In this document: positions 56,171 through 64,000 of the stretch, in pieces | How the letters are laid out: the number at the start of each line of letters is the position of its first letter | Position numbering within the stretch: position 1 is the first letter of the stretch | Made by a program: the position numbers and the translations under genes | Notes under the pieces: model-generated | Database searches by the model: none | What the model saw: the letters and a program-made list of their open reading frames with translations, nothing else | Told to the model about the DNA's origin: nothing | NCBI RefSeq assembly: GCF_004346095.1 | Contig: NZ_SLZV01000011.1 | Coordinates: 1 to 64,000 of the forward strand | Reading direction: 5' to 3' | Origin: Faecalimonas umbilicata | Lineage (GTDB): Bacteria > Bacillota > Clostridia > Lachnospirales > Lachnospiraceae | DNA length: 64,000 nt

Positions 56171-57535
56171 CTAATTTCTAATCTGCTCTATCGTTTTTTC
56201 TGATACTGTCCCGATCTGTTCGCAAAATATAATCTCTTCCGGGCCTCCATCCGGAAATCTCCCGGCAGGAACCCGGTTGATCAGGACTTTGTAGCTTCCT
56301 TTCACATTCTTTTTCAAACCTTCATCACTTCCCGCGATATACAGAAGGTCTTCCCACTTTATTTTCTCTTCTGTTCCTTTCCTGAGAAATGCTGCTAGCA
56401 TCTCCGGACGAAAACCTGCCTCCTCGATGGAGTGGCCAACTGCCGGATATCCCAACACTCCTATCACAATATCTGTTCCCGGAAAGATCACCGGCTCATG
56501 TGCGGCAGGGATTTTAATATCCTTCCCTTTTGCCCCGTCTGCCTCAACGATCAGTACGTCTGCCAGACTGCACAGCGTTTCATAACTTTCGGAAGGGATG
56601 CCACAGATTTTTCCATTTTCGCAGGAAACACCTACTGTCAGGATCCGCTTCCGCTCCAGCCGCTCTGCAAAATCTCTAAAAAAATCAGTGGAAGAGCCAT
56701 ACTCGCTTTCTGCATTCCACTCCACAAAGTCCTCTGTAGACTTCCACATATGTGTTGTCGTTGTGACAATGACCTTTTGTCCAAGCAGCGCCAATTCCTT
56801 TGCCAGGCGGTAACAGGTTGTCGTCTTTCCTCCCGCCCCGACAACAGAAATAATCTTATCTCTGCCCGGCAAAATCCCGACTGCATCGCAAAGGCTGCCA
56901 AAAAAAACAGGATCTCCCTGCTTGATTTTCCACACATCTGTATGCTCACACATTTTGCTTCCCGGTGCATAGTCCATGTCTTCCAACTCCTGCCTGGATG
57001 CCGCTTCTCCGAAAAAGGTATCCTGCAACTGCTGCTTCATCACCTTTTTCCCTCCAACATCCCCAGACAGTGATAGCAACTCCTTTAAGTAAACTTCTGA
57101 AAATACAACAGGATTGCCCCATTGTTCTTTATAAGTCAGACATCCAATTCCTTTTCCGCTCGCTACATATCCGCTCAAAAAAGAAACGATCGTCTCCATC
57201 TTCAGAAATGGCTGGTCGCAGACAAAAAAGCTGACTGCATCGCCTTTTCTGATTTTGCCTAAAATGCTTTGGATTCCAAGTCGGATTGACCAGGAAACGC
57301 CTTCCTCTGGTGCATCATTTCTAACAACCGTCCATCGTGCCTTTTTCATGCTTTCAAAAATTTCCTCATACTGCGTCACAAGCACTTTTTCTCCGATTGG
57401 AAGACTCTCTGCAATCTTTTCAATCTTCTCGGTCAGATGGCTGTACATCGGCTTTCCTTCAACCAGACTTAACAGCTTGTTACTTCCAAAGCGGCGGCTG
57501 TTTCCAGCCGCCAATAAAATCACATGAATCTTCAC
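56171..57535 (-). CDS. yqeC: MocA-like nucleotidyltransferase fused to YqeC
   Basis: A 454-residue fusion. Residues about 1-190 are a MobA/MocA-type NTP transferase (ILLAAGNSRRFGSNKLLSLV, then FFVCDQPFLKMETIVSFLSG) that attaches CMP or GMP to the molybdenum cofactor. Residues about 210-454 are YqeC with a P-loop, ISVVGAGGKTTTCYRLAKEL, and VLIVEADGAKGKDIKIP. YqeC belongs to selenium-dependent molybdenum hydroxylase systems. The GTG start shares its first base with the stop codon of the molybdenum subunit gene, so translation is coupled. These two domains are usually separate genes. Confidence 0.9.
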   Translation of the reverse strand: MKIHVILLAAGNSRRFGSNKLLSLVEGKPMYSHLTEKIEKIAESLPIGEKVLVTQYEEIFESMKKARWTVVRNDAPEEGVSWSIRLGIQSILGKIRKGDAVSFFVCDQPFLKMETIVSFLSGYVASGKGIGCLTYKEQWGNPVVFSEVYLKELLSLSGDVGGKKVMKQQLQDTFFGEAASRQELEDMDYAPGSKMCEHTDVWKIKQGDPVFFGSLCDAVGILPGRDKIISVVGAGGKTTTCYRLAKELALLGQKVIVTTTTHMWKSTEDFVEWNAESEYGSSTDFFRDFAERLERKRILTVGVSCENGKICGIPSESYETLCSLADVLIVEADGAKGKDIKIPAAHEPVIFPGTDIVIGVLGYPAVGHSIEEAGFRPEMLAAFLRKGTEEKIKWEDLLYIAGSDEGLKKNVKGSYKVLINRVPAGRFPDGGPEEIIFCEQIGTVSEKTIEQIRN

Positions 57536-59808
57536 TATTTTTTCATACCCCAGTATACTTTCTCCGCAGTGATTGGAAGTTCCTTCACACGAACCCCGGA
57601 TGCATTGTATACTGCCTGTGCAATTGCCGGAGATGGGGTGTTGATCACAACTTCTCCGATGGATTTTGCACCAAACGGACCGGTTGGCTCATAGCTGCTC
57701 TCAAACTCTACACGGATCGTACCTACATCCTGTCGGCTCGGAATCTTATACTGCATAAAAGAATTGCTGAAATTCTTTCCACTCTCACTGTATACAACAT
57801 CTTCATAGAGAGCCATTCCGATTCCCTGCGCGATTCCGCCCTCTGTCTGTACCCTTGCAAGAGACGGATTGACAACTGTACCACAGTCTACCACTGCAAC
57901 GTAATCTACCAGCTCAATTTCTCCTGTCTCCTGATCCACATCCACTTCTGCCATGCCGACCATAAACGGCGGCGGAGATACTGGAGAAGAATAGGATTCA
58001 GAAGCAAACAGTGCATCCTCATTGTTACACATAATGCGGTTTCCAATCTCCATCAGAGAAATTTCTCTTCCATCCTTTAAGCAGAATACCTTCTTTCCGT
58101 CAAAATCGACTTCTTCCCGGCTGCATTCCAGATACTGAGCTCCTTTTGCCAGGATTTTTTCTTTTAAAGTCTCACACGTCTTCATCACAGCGATTCCGGT
58201 AAGATATGTCGTACTGGATGCATAAGATCCGGAATCATACGGAGATACATCGGTATCTACTCCGGATACGATAATATTTTCCATTTCACAGTCCAAGCAG
58301 TCTGCCGCCATCTGTGCAAGGATTGTGTCACATCCTGTTCCCATATCGGAAGCGCCGATCATCAAGCTGTAGAACCCATCATCGTTGACTTTGATTGCCA
58401 CAGAAGCATTGTCCACATTGGAGATTGAGGATCCCTGCATCGCCATCGCAACACCGACTCCGCGGACTTTCCCATTGCCAAGATCTCTTGCCGGGAATTT
58501 TTCATCCCAGTGCATCATTTCTTTTGCCTTTTCCAGACAACGATCAAGCGCACAGCTGTTTGCTGTTTCTCCATAGTACGCAGGCATCACCTGACCTTCT
58601 GTCACGATATTTTTCTCTCGGAGGGCAACCGGATCGATCCCCATCTTCTCTGCAAGTTCATTGACTGCCGACTCTACTGCAAATAATCCTTGTGTGGCAC
58701 CATATCCACGATATGCCCCGGCAGACATCACATTTGTGTAAACAACATCGTAAGCAAACCGGAATGCTTCTGTCTTTCCATAAAGTGGAATGGATTTATG
58801 TCCTGACAGCCCTACGGTTGTCGGTCCATGCTCACCGAATGCTCCAGTGTTGGAAAGTGTATAGACATCAATTCCTTTGATGATACCATCTTTGTCTGCT
58901 CCGACACGAACCTTCACTTCCATTTCATGACGCGGCGTAGAAGCAATTTGGGATTCCTCTCTCGTGTAGACAAGCTTTGCCGGCTTTCCGGTCTTCATCG
59001 TCACGATTGCAGGATAAACTTCTGTCACAACTGTCTGCTTTGCTCCGAAGCCTCCTCCAATACGTGGCTTGATGACACGGATCTTTGATTTTGGAATATC
59101 CAGTGCATTGGCAAGAATTCTTCTGACATGGAACGTAATCTGTGTTGAGGAGACAACGTTTAATCTTCCATAAGTATCCATATAAGTATATGTGCGGAAT
59201 GTCTCCATCATTGCCTGCTGGTTTGCTTTTGTATGATAAGTTCCTTCCACTACATAGTCACATGCATCGAGAACTGCATCGATATCTCCATGCTCCTCTT
59301 TTCCGCAGGCACAGAGATTTCTCTTATTATCTGCACCAACCGGACAAAGACTCTTCCAGTTTTCCTCCGGGTGGATCAAAACCGCATTGTCTTTTGCCTG
59401 ATGAAAATCAAGTACCGGCTCTAACACCTCATATTTGACTTTGATGAGTTTCATCGCACGTTCTGCCGCTTCCTTCGTCTCCGCAGCGACGATTGCCACC
59501 GCATCGCCGACAAACCGTACTCTCTGATCTAAGATCAGTCTGTCATATGGACTTGGCTCCGGGTATGTCTGCCCTGCCATTGTAAAACGCTTATCCGGAA
59601 CATCCTTGTAAGTAAGGATACATTCCACCCCTGGAACTTTTTTTGCATTTTCCGTCTGAATCTCCTCGATCAGCGCATGTGCATGAGGACTTCGCAGAAT
59701 CTTTACGACCAGACAGTCTTTCGGTGCGATATCATCTGTGTACACCGGCTTTCCGGTCACAAGTGCCGGAGCATCTACCTTTGGCACTGCTGTATTTACA
59801 AAACTCAC
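57535..59808 (-). CDS. Molybdenum hydroxylase large subunit (xanthine dehydrogenase family)
   Basis: A 757-residue molybdopterin-binding subunit. ALVTGKPVYTDDIAPKDCLV is the N-terminal signature; RIGGGFGAKQTVVTEVYPA, AGAYRGYGATQGLFAVESAV and MQGSSISNVDNA surround the cofactor. The catalytic Glu lies in GPFGAKSIGEVVINTPSPAI. The start was set at GTG 59808, which overlaps the FeS gene stop and has AAAGGGGGA before it. A start further upstream would add 60 residues unlike the family. Together with YqeB and YqeC this suggests a selenium-dependent enzyme for xanthine or a related heterocycle. Confidence 0.93.
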   Translation of the reverse strand: MSFVNTAVPKVDAPALVTGKPVYTDDIAPKDCLVVKILRSPHAHALIEEIQTENAKKVPGVECILTYKDVPDKRFTMAGQTYPEPSPYDRLILDQRVRFVGDAVAIVAAETKEAAERAMKLIKVKYEVLEPVLDFHQAKDNAVLIHPEENWKSLCPVGADNKRNLCACGKEEHGDIDAVLDACDYVVEGTYHTKANQQAMMETFRTYTYMDTYGRLNVVSSTQITFHVRRILANALDIPKSKIRVIKPRIGGGFGAKQTVVTEVYPAIVTMKTGKPAKLVYTREESQIASTPRHEMEVKVRVGADKDGIIKGIDVYTLSNTGAFGEHGPTTVGLSGHKSIPLYGKTEAFRFAYDVVYTNVMSAGAYRGYGATQGLFAVESAVNELAEKMGIDPVALREKNIVTEGQVMPAYYGETANSCALDRCLEKAKEMMHWDEKFPARDLGNGKVRGVGVAMAMQGSSISNVDNASVAIKVNDDGFYSLMIGASDMGTGCDTILAQMAADCLDCEMENIIVSGVDTDVSPYDSGSYASSTTYLTGIAVMKTCETLKEKILAKGAQYLECSREEVDFDGKKVFCLKDGREISLMEIGNRIMCNNEDALFASESYSSPVSPPPFMVGMAEVDVDQETGEIELVDYVAVVDCGTVVNPSLARVQTEGGIAQGIGMALYEDVVYSESGKNFSNSFMQYKIPSRQDVGTIRVEFESSYEPTGPFGAKSIGEVVINTPSPAIAQAVYNASGVRVKELPITAEKVYWGMKK

Positions 59809-60269
59809 TACTTCGTCCCCCTTTTCATCTCTAAATATTTCTTGATCGCGCGGAGTTGTCCCATATACCCGGTACATCTGCACAGATTTCCCGCCAGATA
59901 TTCCTTTACTTCTTCCAACGTCGGATCTTCTAACTCTCGCACCATCGCAAGTACATTCATAATAAATCCAGGTGAACAGTATCCACACTGCTCTGCCCCC
60001 TCTGCTGCCAAAAATGCACCGAATTCTGCCGCTTCTTCCTGAAGGCCTTCCAGTGTTGTTACCTCTTTTCCTTCCACTCTTGCCGCAAGTACAGAGCAGG
60101 AAAGAGAAGGTGTTCCATCAATCCAGACCGTACAAAGACCACAGTTTGTCGTCTCGCATCCGCATTTTACGCTATAACAGCCCTTTGCCCGAAGCAGATC
60201 AAGTAGAACGGTATCTTCCTTGATGTCGGCAGTAGTCTGTTTCCCATTTAATATAAACTTTACTTCCAT
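59808..60269 (-). CDS. [2Fe-2S] subunit of the molybdenum hydroxylase
   Basis: A 153-residue iron-sulfur protein. The plant-type cluster ligands are in GCETTNCGLCTVWIDG (about 36-51) and the second cluster's in EQCGYCSPGFIMN (about 96-108) and GNLCRCTGYMG. It passes electrons from the molybdenum site to FAD. GGAGGAGTG fixes ATG 60269, overlapping the FAD subunit gene by a few bases. Confidence 0.95.
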   Translation of the reverse strand: MEVKFILNGKQTTADIKEDTVLLDLLRAKGCYSVKCGCETTNCGLCTVWIDGTPSLSCSVLAARVEGKEVTTLEGLQEEAAEFGAFLAAEGAEQCGYCSPGFIMNVLAMVRELEDPTLEEVKEYLAGNLCRCTGYMGQLRAIKKYLEMKRGTK

Positions 60270-60271
60270 CT

Positions 60272-61042
60272 CTAACACTCCTCCATCAATGCTTCTATCT
60301 GTCTGCGGATCAGAACCTTTGCAAGTGCTTTCCGGTATTCACTGCTTCCGCGCATGTTGCTGCCAAATGTAACCTGCTCTGTCAGCTTTTCTGCAATTTC
60401 AGCCGCATTTCTCTCATCAGCTTTCTCTGTCACAAGAACTGCCTTCATCGGTCTGGCTCCAACCGATACCTGCCATTCCTCTCCTGCTTTTGCCACACCA
60501 CAGGCAATTACCGGGAAATCCGTCTTCGTTCTTCTGGAAGAAACATAGCGGATCTTTCTTACATCTTTTCGAATAATCACATTCACAAGAATATCGCGAT
60601 CTCTCTTCTGACAGACAAACTCTCTGAGCGGTACAATTCCACCCTTATACAATTCTACATAGCAGTCCATCGCCAGAAAACATGTCAGAACATCGGAAAA
60701 TCCAAATCTTCCAAAAATACTTCCCCCGACTGTCGCCTGATTACGGAACTGTACGCCTACAATATGTCTTACACACTCTCTTACTGCCCCATCTGTATAT
60801 TGGTTAATCCCTTTATGCAGTTCCAGCTGTCTCAGAGTGCACATACACCCGATTTTAAATTCCTCTTCTGATTCTTCTATCTGATCTAATCCCATGCCGG
60901 ACAGATCGATCGCAGTCTGTACCCGTCCGCTCCCGAGCCGCATCCACATCATTCCTCCAAGAATTCTGTTCGCACGCTTCTGATTCAGCTCGTATGCTTC
61001 TTCCAGACTCTCCGGCTTTACATAACTGTTTATCGTTATCAA
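60272..61042 (-). CDS. FAD-binding subunit of the molybdenum hydroxylase
   Basis: A 256-residue CoxM/XdhB-like flavoprotein. The FAD phosphate-binding ANRILGGMMWMRL region and VGVQFRNQATVGGSIFGRFGF are typical. It resembles the small FAD subunits of clostridial xanthine dehydrogenases and lacks the extra C-terminal lobe of longer members. The start is TTG, with AAGGAGG 7 bases upstream. First gene of the hydroxylase operon. Confidence 0.93.
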   Translation of the reverse strand: MITINSYVKPESLEEAYELNQKRANRILGGMMWMRLGSGRVQTAIDLSGMGLDQIEESEEEFKIGCMCTLRQLELHKGINQYTDGAVRECVRHIVGVQFRNQATVGGSIFGRFGFSDVLTCFLAMDCYVELYKGGIVPLREFVCQKRDRDILVNVIIRKDVRKIRYVSSRRTKTDFPVIACGVAKAGEEWQVSVGARPMKAVLVTEKADERNAAEIAEKLTEQVTFGSNMRGSSEYRKALAKVLIRRQIEALMEEC

Positions 61043-61100
61043 AAAAATCCTCCTTCCAGCATTTCCCTTGCTGTTTCGTCATTTTATTACATACAGATTT

Positions 61101-61129
61101 ATTTTATCACATTCTACTTCATATCACAA
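61101..61129 (-). promoter_or_regulatory. Promoter of the molybdenum hydroxylase operon
   Basis: On the minus strand TTGTGA (61124-61129) and TAAAAT (61101-61106) are 17 bases apart, about 59 bases before the TTG start. No purine riboswitch was recognised. Confidence 0.6.
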
Positions 61130-61162
61130 TTTGTAATTTCTTTTGTTTTCCAGTTATTTTTT

Positions 61163-61191
61163 GTTGAAAATCCTCGTCCCTTGCGGTATGA
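61163..61191 (+). promoter_or_regulatory. Promoter of xpt
   Basis: TTGAAA and TATGAT separated by 17 bases, about 46 bases before the xpt ATG. The short leader leaves no room for a guanine riboswitch aptamer. Confidence 0.6.
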
Positions 61192-61236
61192 TGATTTATA
61201 AATCAAAAAATCACCGAAGAGAAGGGAAACTATACC

Positions 61237-61809
61237 ATGCAGCTTTTAAAAGAAAGAATCTTAAAAGACGGTGTTGTCAAACCGGGAAATGTATTAAAAG
61301 TAGACAGTTTTTTAAATCATCAGATGGATATCGATCTGATCAATGAGATTGGAAAGGAATTCCGAAGAAGATTTCCAAGCGATAAGATCACGAAGATTCT
61401 CACGATCGAGGCTTCCGGGATCGGGATTGCCTGCATCGTCGCACAATATTTTGGTGTTCCTGTTGTCTTTGCAAAGAAAACACAGAGCATCAATATCGAC
61501 GGGGAAGTCTACCACACAAAAGTAGAATCCTTCACGCACAAACGTACTTACGATGTCATCCTCTCCAAGAAATTTTTAAATGAGGACGACCACGTTTTGA
61601 TCATCGACGATTTCCTTGCAAATGGCTGTGCAATGTTAGGGCTGATCGATCTTGTAAAAGGTTCCGGCGCTACGATCGAAGGTGCAGGAGTTGTCATTGA
61701 GAAAGGAATGCAAAATGGCGGCGATCTGATCCGCTCTCAGGGTGTTCACTTAGAATCGCTGGCAATCATCGATTCCATGACAGACACTTCACTGACATTC
61801 CGTAATTAG
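61237..61809 (+). CDS. xpt: Xanthine phosphoribosyltransferase
   Basis: A 190-residue purine salvage enzyme that makes XMP from xanthine and PRPP. The PRPP motif is HVLIIDDFLANGCAML (about 123-138), preceded by KILTIEASGIGIACIVAQYFG and the VVFAKKTQSINIDG segment typical of Xpt. GAAGGGAAAC precedes the ATG. It diverges from the molybdenum hydroxylase operon across only 194 bases. No xanthine permease gene follows, unlike the Bacillus xpt-pbuX pair. Confidence 0.96.
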   Translation: MQLLKERILKDGVVKPGNVLKVDSFLNHQMDIDLINEIGKEFRRRFPSDKITKILTIEASGIGIACIVAQYFGVPVVFAKKTQSINIDGEVYHTKVESFTHKRTYDVILSKKFLNEDDHVLIIDDFLANGCAMLGLIDLVKGSGATIEGAGVVIEKGMQNGGDLIRSQGVHLESLAIIDSMTDTSLTFRN

Positions 61810-61888
61810 AAGAATCTCCCATACATCCGATGTTTGCCAGACACGGTCTGGCAAACACCCGTGATTTCTATGGGAGATTCTTTTTTTA
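61810..61888. terminator. Nested-hairpin terminator behind xpt
   Basis: AGAATCTCCCATA pairs with TATGGGAGATTCT and is followed by TTTTTTT. Its loop contains a second perfect stem, GTTTGCCAGAC / GTCTGGCAAAC. It probably ends xpt and, in reverse, the threonine aldolase transcript. Confidence 0.85.
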
Positions 61889-61927
61889 ACGAAGCATAGA
61901 AAGGAACATGCTTCCTATGGAGTTGTT

Positions 61928-62980
61928 TTAAAGCGCTTTCTTTATCTGCTCTGCATCACGGAGAAACTGTTCTACGTTTTCTTCCGTTGTTGCCCAGCTT
62001 GTACAGATTCGTATCACATTTTGATCTTCTCCGATCCGTTCAATATAAGATACACAATATTTCTCTTCTATTTTTTTCAATTCCTCATCCGAAACGATCA
62101 CAAACTGCTGGTTTGTCGTACTGTCCTGCATTTTGTAACCTGCGTTCAGTAAACCTTCTCTAAGTTTTTGTGCAAGTTTCACCGCATGTTCGCCCAAATC
62201 AAAATACAAACCATCTTGAAGAAGCTCCAAAAACTGGATTCCAAGCAGCCGCCCTTTCGCCAGCATACCGCCTTTTTGTTTGATCAGATAGCGGAAGTCT
62301 TCCTGCAGTTCTGGATTACAGATCACAACGGCCTCTCCAAAGAGTGCTCCCATTTTCGTCCCTCCGATATAAAACACATCACAGTTTGCCGCAATGCTTT
62401 CCAGATCCAGATCATTATCCTCCGCTGCCAGACCATATCCCAGTCTTGCTCCATCCAAAAACAGATACAGCCCGCATCGATCACATACCGCTCGCAGCGC
62501 TTCCAGTTCCGCTTTTGTATAAATTGTTCCAATCTCTGTCGGATTAGAAATATAGACAAGTTTTGGCTGTGGCATATGTTCGTGAGTGGCATCCTCCCAG
62601 TGTAATCGATATACCCGCTCCACATCTTCTGCCGTCAGTTTTCCGTTTTTTCCCGACACGGATATCACCTTATGCCCAACCGCCTCGATTGCTCCTGTCT
62701 CATGGACATTAATATGTCCGGTTTCCACGCACACTGCCGCCTGATGCGGGCGAAGGAGCGCTGAAATCACTGTCAGATTTGCCTGCGTTCCCCCTACAAG
62801 AAAATGGACTGCCGCCTCCCCTTTTTTGCAAAGTCCGCGGATCAGTTCTGCCGCTTTCTGACAATAAGGATCTTCTCCATATCCGACTGTCTGTTCCATA
62901 TTCGTCTCCATAAAACGTTTCAAAATTTTCGGATGCGCTCCCTCCGTGTAATCACATTCAAAATGAATTTTTTGCTGCAT
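61928..62980 (-). CDS. ltaE: Low-specificity L-threonine aldolase-like PLP enzyme
   Basis: A 350-residue fold-type I PLP enzyme that splits threonine or allo-threonine into glycine and acetaldehyde. PLP-binding features are VHFLVGGTQANLTVISALL, LFLDGARLGYGLAAED and the Schiff-base Lys in CDVFYIGGTKMGALFGEA. It belongs to the beta-eliminating lyase group, so related aldolase or lyase activities are possible. AAGGAGGAAAAAG precedes the ATG. It is transcribed apart from its neighbours. Confidence 0.92.
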   Translation of the reverse strand: MQQKIHFECDYTEGAHPKILKRFMETNMEQTVGYGEDPYCQKAAELIRGLCKKGEAAVHFLVGGTQANLTVISALLRPHQAAVCVETGHINVHETGAIEAVGHKVISVSGKNGKLTAEDVERVYRLHWEDATHEHMPQPKLVYISNPTEIGTIYTKAELEALRAVCDRCGLYLFLDGARLGYGLAAEDNDLDLESIAANCDVFYIGGTKMGALFGEAVVICNPELQEDFRYLIKQKGGMLAKGRLLGIQFLELLQDGLYFDLGEHAVKLAQKLREGLLNAGYKMQDSTTNQQFVIVSDEELKKIEEKYCVSYIERIGEDQNVIRICTSWATTEENVEQFLRDAEQIKKAL

Positions 62981-63002
62981 TTCTTTTTCCTCCTTGTATT
63001 CT

Positions 63003-64000
63003 TTATTCCATCAGTTTTCCGCATTTTCCGCAATATTTACTCGCAGCAGAATTTTTCGCCCCGCAATACGGACAATATCGTTCTTTTTCTTCTTTCTTTT
63101 TCTGTTTCTGTTCTTCTCTCTGTGCTTTCTTTCGTTCTGCTTTTTCTCTATGAGTTTCCTGTGCCTTTCGGACTGCCCTTTCTCCAATGATAAGAAGGAC
63201 GAACAAAAGCAAAAAGACTGCCGCTGCCATTGCCGGAATCCATAAAAGCCTGAGACACTCCTGCCTTTGTTCCAATACCTTTGTCAAATCAGATACCGGA
63301 GCCGCCTTTAATACTCCGGTCAGATTTTTCCCTGAAATCTTCTCTGTCAGTTTCCAGTAACGGTACAGATACCAGCCGCTGCCAGCCATCCCTCCCAATA
63401 TTCCACAGACACAAAAGCCTTTTGCCACTGCAAAGATTTTTCTTATATTTCCCCCTTTTCTGCCAGAAACGATTCCAAATATCCCCATGAGCAACGCACA
63501 CAGAAACGTGGTAACAAATGTTCCTCCCAAAATCCAGAAGTCTCCCGGAAGCGGTGCTTTTTCCCCTTTTGTACCCTCCTTCTGATATTGTACAAGAATC
63601 GTTCTGGATGTCTGATTCCCAAGCGGATCTGCTGCAGTCAGTGTGATTGCATTTTCTCCTTTTTTTAGTTTGAGGGAAATCTGAAATGTCCCATCTTTCC
63701 CAATTTTTTGCTCTTTGCCATTTATTTTCAAAGTAGCATCCGAATCTGTTTTCCCAGAAAGCGGAAGCATCTTTTCTTTTACTCGGATATTCTCGTCCAC
63801 TCCGTAAAGCTCCAGCATTGGCGGTACAACATCTGTGCTGATCCGTCTGGATATCCGGTAAAAACTTCCGGTTTCCCATCCATAGACAACACAGATTTCC
63901 TGCGTTTCCATATCTGCAATTTCAAATGCAGCTGTTCCGTTCTTTTCCCACTGAACCTTCTGTGACTTTTCTCCTACTGCTATTTCTGCCTGCACCTTTT
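63003..64000 (-). CDS. Membrane protein with Ig-like domain and C-terminal zinc ribbon (5' truncated)
   Basis: The last 331 residues of a protein that runs off the right edge of the window; the frame stays open to base 64000. Beta-rich repeats, one of them like a bacterial Ig/cadherin-type domain (INGKEQKIGKDGTFQISL), occupy about 1-140. Two membrane spans follow, at about 153-175 and 188-208, a third at about 248-266, then a basic coiled region. A C-terminal zinc ribbon, YCPYCGAKNSAASKYCGKCG, ends the protein. The function is not recognised; zinc-ribbon/TM proteins of this kind are common in gut Firmicutes. Confidence 0.8.
   Translation of the reverse strand, partial: KVQAEIAVGEKSQKVQWEKNGTAAFEIADMETQEICVVYGWETGSFYRISRRISTDVVPPMLELYGVDENIRVKEKMLPLSGKTDSDATLKINGKEQKIGKDGTFQISLKLKKGENAITLTAADPLGNQTSRTILVQYQKEGTKGEKAPLPGDFWILGGTFVTTFLCALLMGIFGIVSGRKGGNIRKIFAVAKGFCVCGILGGMAGSGWYLYRYWKLTEKISGKNLTGVLKAAPVSDLTKVLEQRQECLRLLWIPAMAAAVFLLLFVLLIIGERAVRKAQETHREKAERKKAQREEQKQKKKEEKERYCPYCGAKNSAASKYCGKCGKLME

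Noticed and set aside
57337-58080. Plus-strand open frame of 247 codons opposite the Mo subunit and MocA-YqeC genes
   Set aside because: Antisense to two coupled genes; no domain or start signal.
61140-61236. Guanine/xanthine riboswitch in front of xpt
   Set aside because: The promoter lies about 46 bases before the ATG and no aptamer-like conserved loops were found.

Overview
The window looks like chromosomal DNA of a low-to-moderate GC anaerobic Firmicute of class Clostridia, most likely a gut Lachnospiraceae (Blautia/Dorea/Mediterraneibacter-like). The clues are the protein families, strong AAGGAGG ribosome binding sites, T-box leaders and the cysE-cysS-mrnC-rlmB-sigH gene order. Almost every gene lies on the minus strand. 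The plus-strand exceptions are a small membrane protein at 8.4 kb, asnA, argG, a glutamine-amidotransferase-like hydrolase, a very large c-di-GMP protein and xpt. This looks like core genome rather than a genomic island; the only accessory-looking stretch is 1-1800.

Layout. 1-1800: the 5' end of a group II intron, running off the left edge, sits exactly behind the terminator of a peroxiredoxin gene. It is followed by AT-rich DNA with a small membrane ORF, a frameshifted secreted-protein gene and a possible gene remnant. 1.8-9 kb: homoserine O-acyltransferase, an AI-2E family permease, a Cys-rich DUF1540 protein, thrS with a threonine T-box, YdcF-like and SEC-C proteins and two small proteins. 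9-17.5 kb: asnA, purA, cardiolipin synthase, a MocR/PdxR regulator, glnS, a NUDIX hydrolase and tRNA-Thr. 17.5-24.3 kb: sigH-rlmB-mrnC-cysS-cysE behind a cysteine T-box, an Eis-like acetyltransferase, ispF and an acidic membrane protein. 24.5-25 kb: a Met/Val tRNA array. 25-34.2 kb: lepA, holA, comEC, a tandem-GerMN lipoprotein, a histidine kinase/response regulator pair and a lipoprotein-type comEA. 34.3-41.5 kb: a small DMT transporter and an arginine operon argC-GNAT-argJ-argB-argD diverging from argG, with ArgR-like boxes over both promoters. 41.5-50.5 kb: a Na+-dependent transporter, a class I amidotransferase-like hydrolase, a 1417-residue PAS/GGDEF/EAL protein, rnhA and a membrane-anchored MutS-like ATPase. 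50.5-61 kb: a long minus-strand cluster joining a molybdenum hydroxylase (FAD, FeS and Mo subunits), its selenium-dependent maturation factors (MocA-YqeC fusion, YqeB, MogA-like) and siroheme synthesis (precorrin-2 dehydrogenase, hemC, cobA-hemD fusion). 61-64 kb: xanthine phosphoribosyltransferase divergent from the hydroxylase operon, a threonine aldolase, and a partial zinc-ribbon membrane protein.

Working together: the hydroxylase operon and the divergent xpt suggest a purine (xanthine-like) catabolism/salvage locus that makes its own Mo-cofactor maturation proteins. The siroheme genes run on directly behind it. The comEA, response regulator, kinase, GerMN lipoprotein and comEC block resembles the actinobacterial MtrA-MtrB-LpqB arrangement placed among DNA-uptake genes. 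No CRISPR array, prophage or complete insertion sequence was seen.
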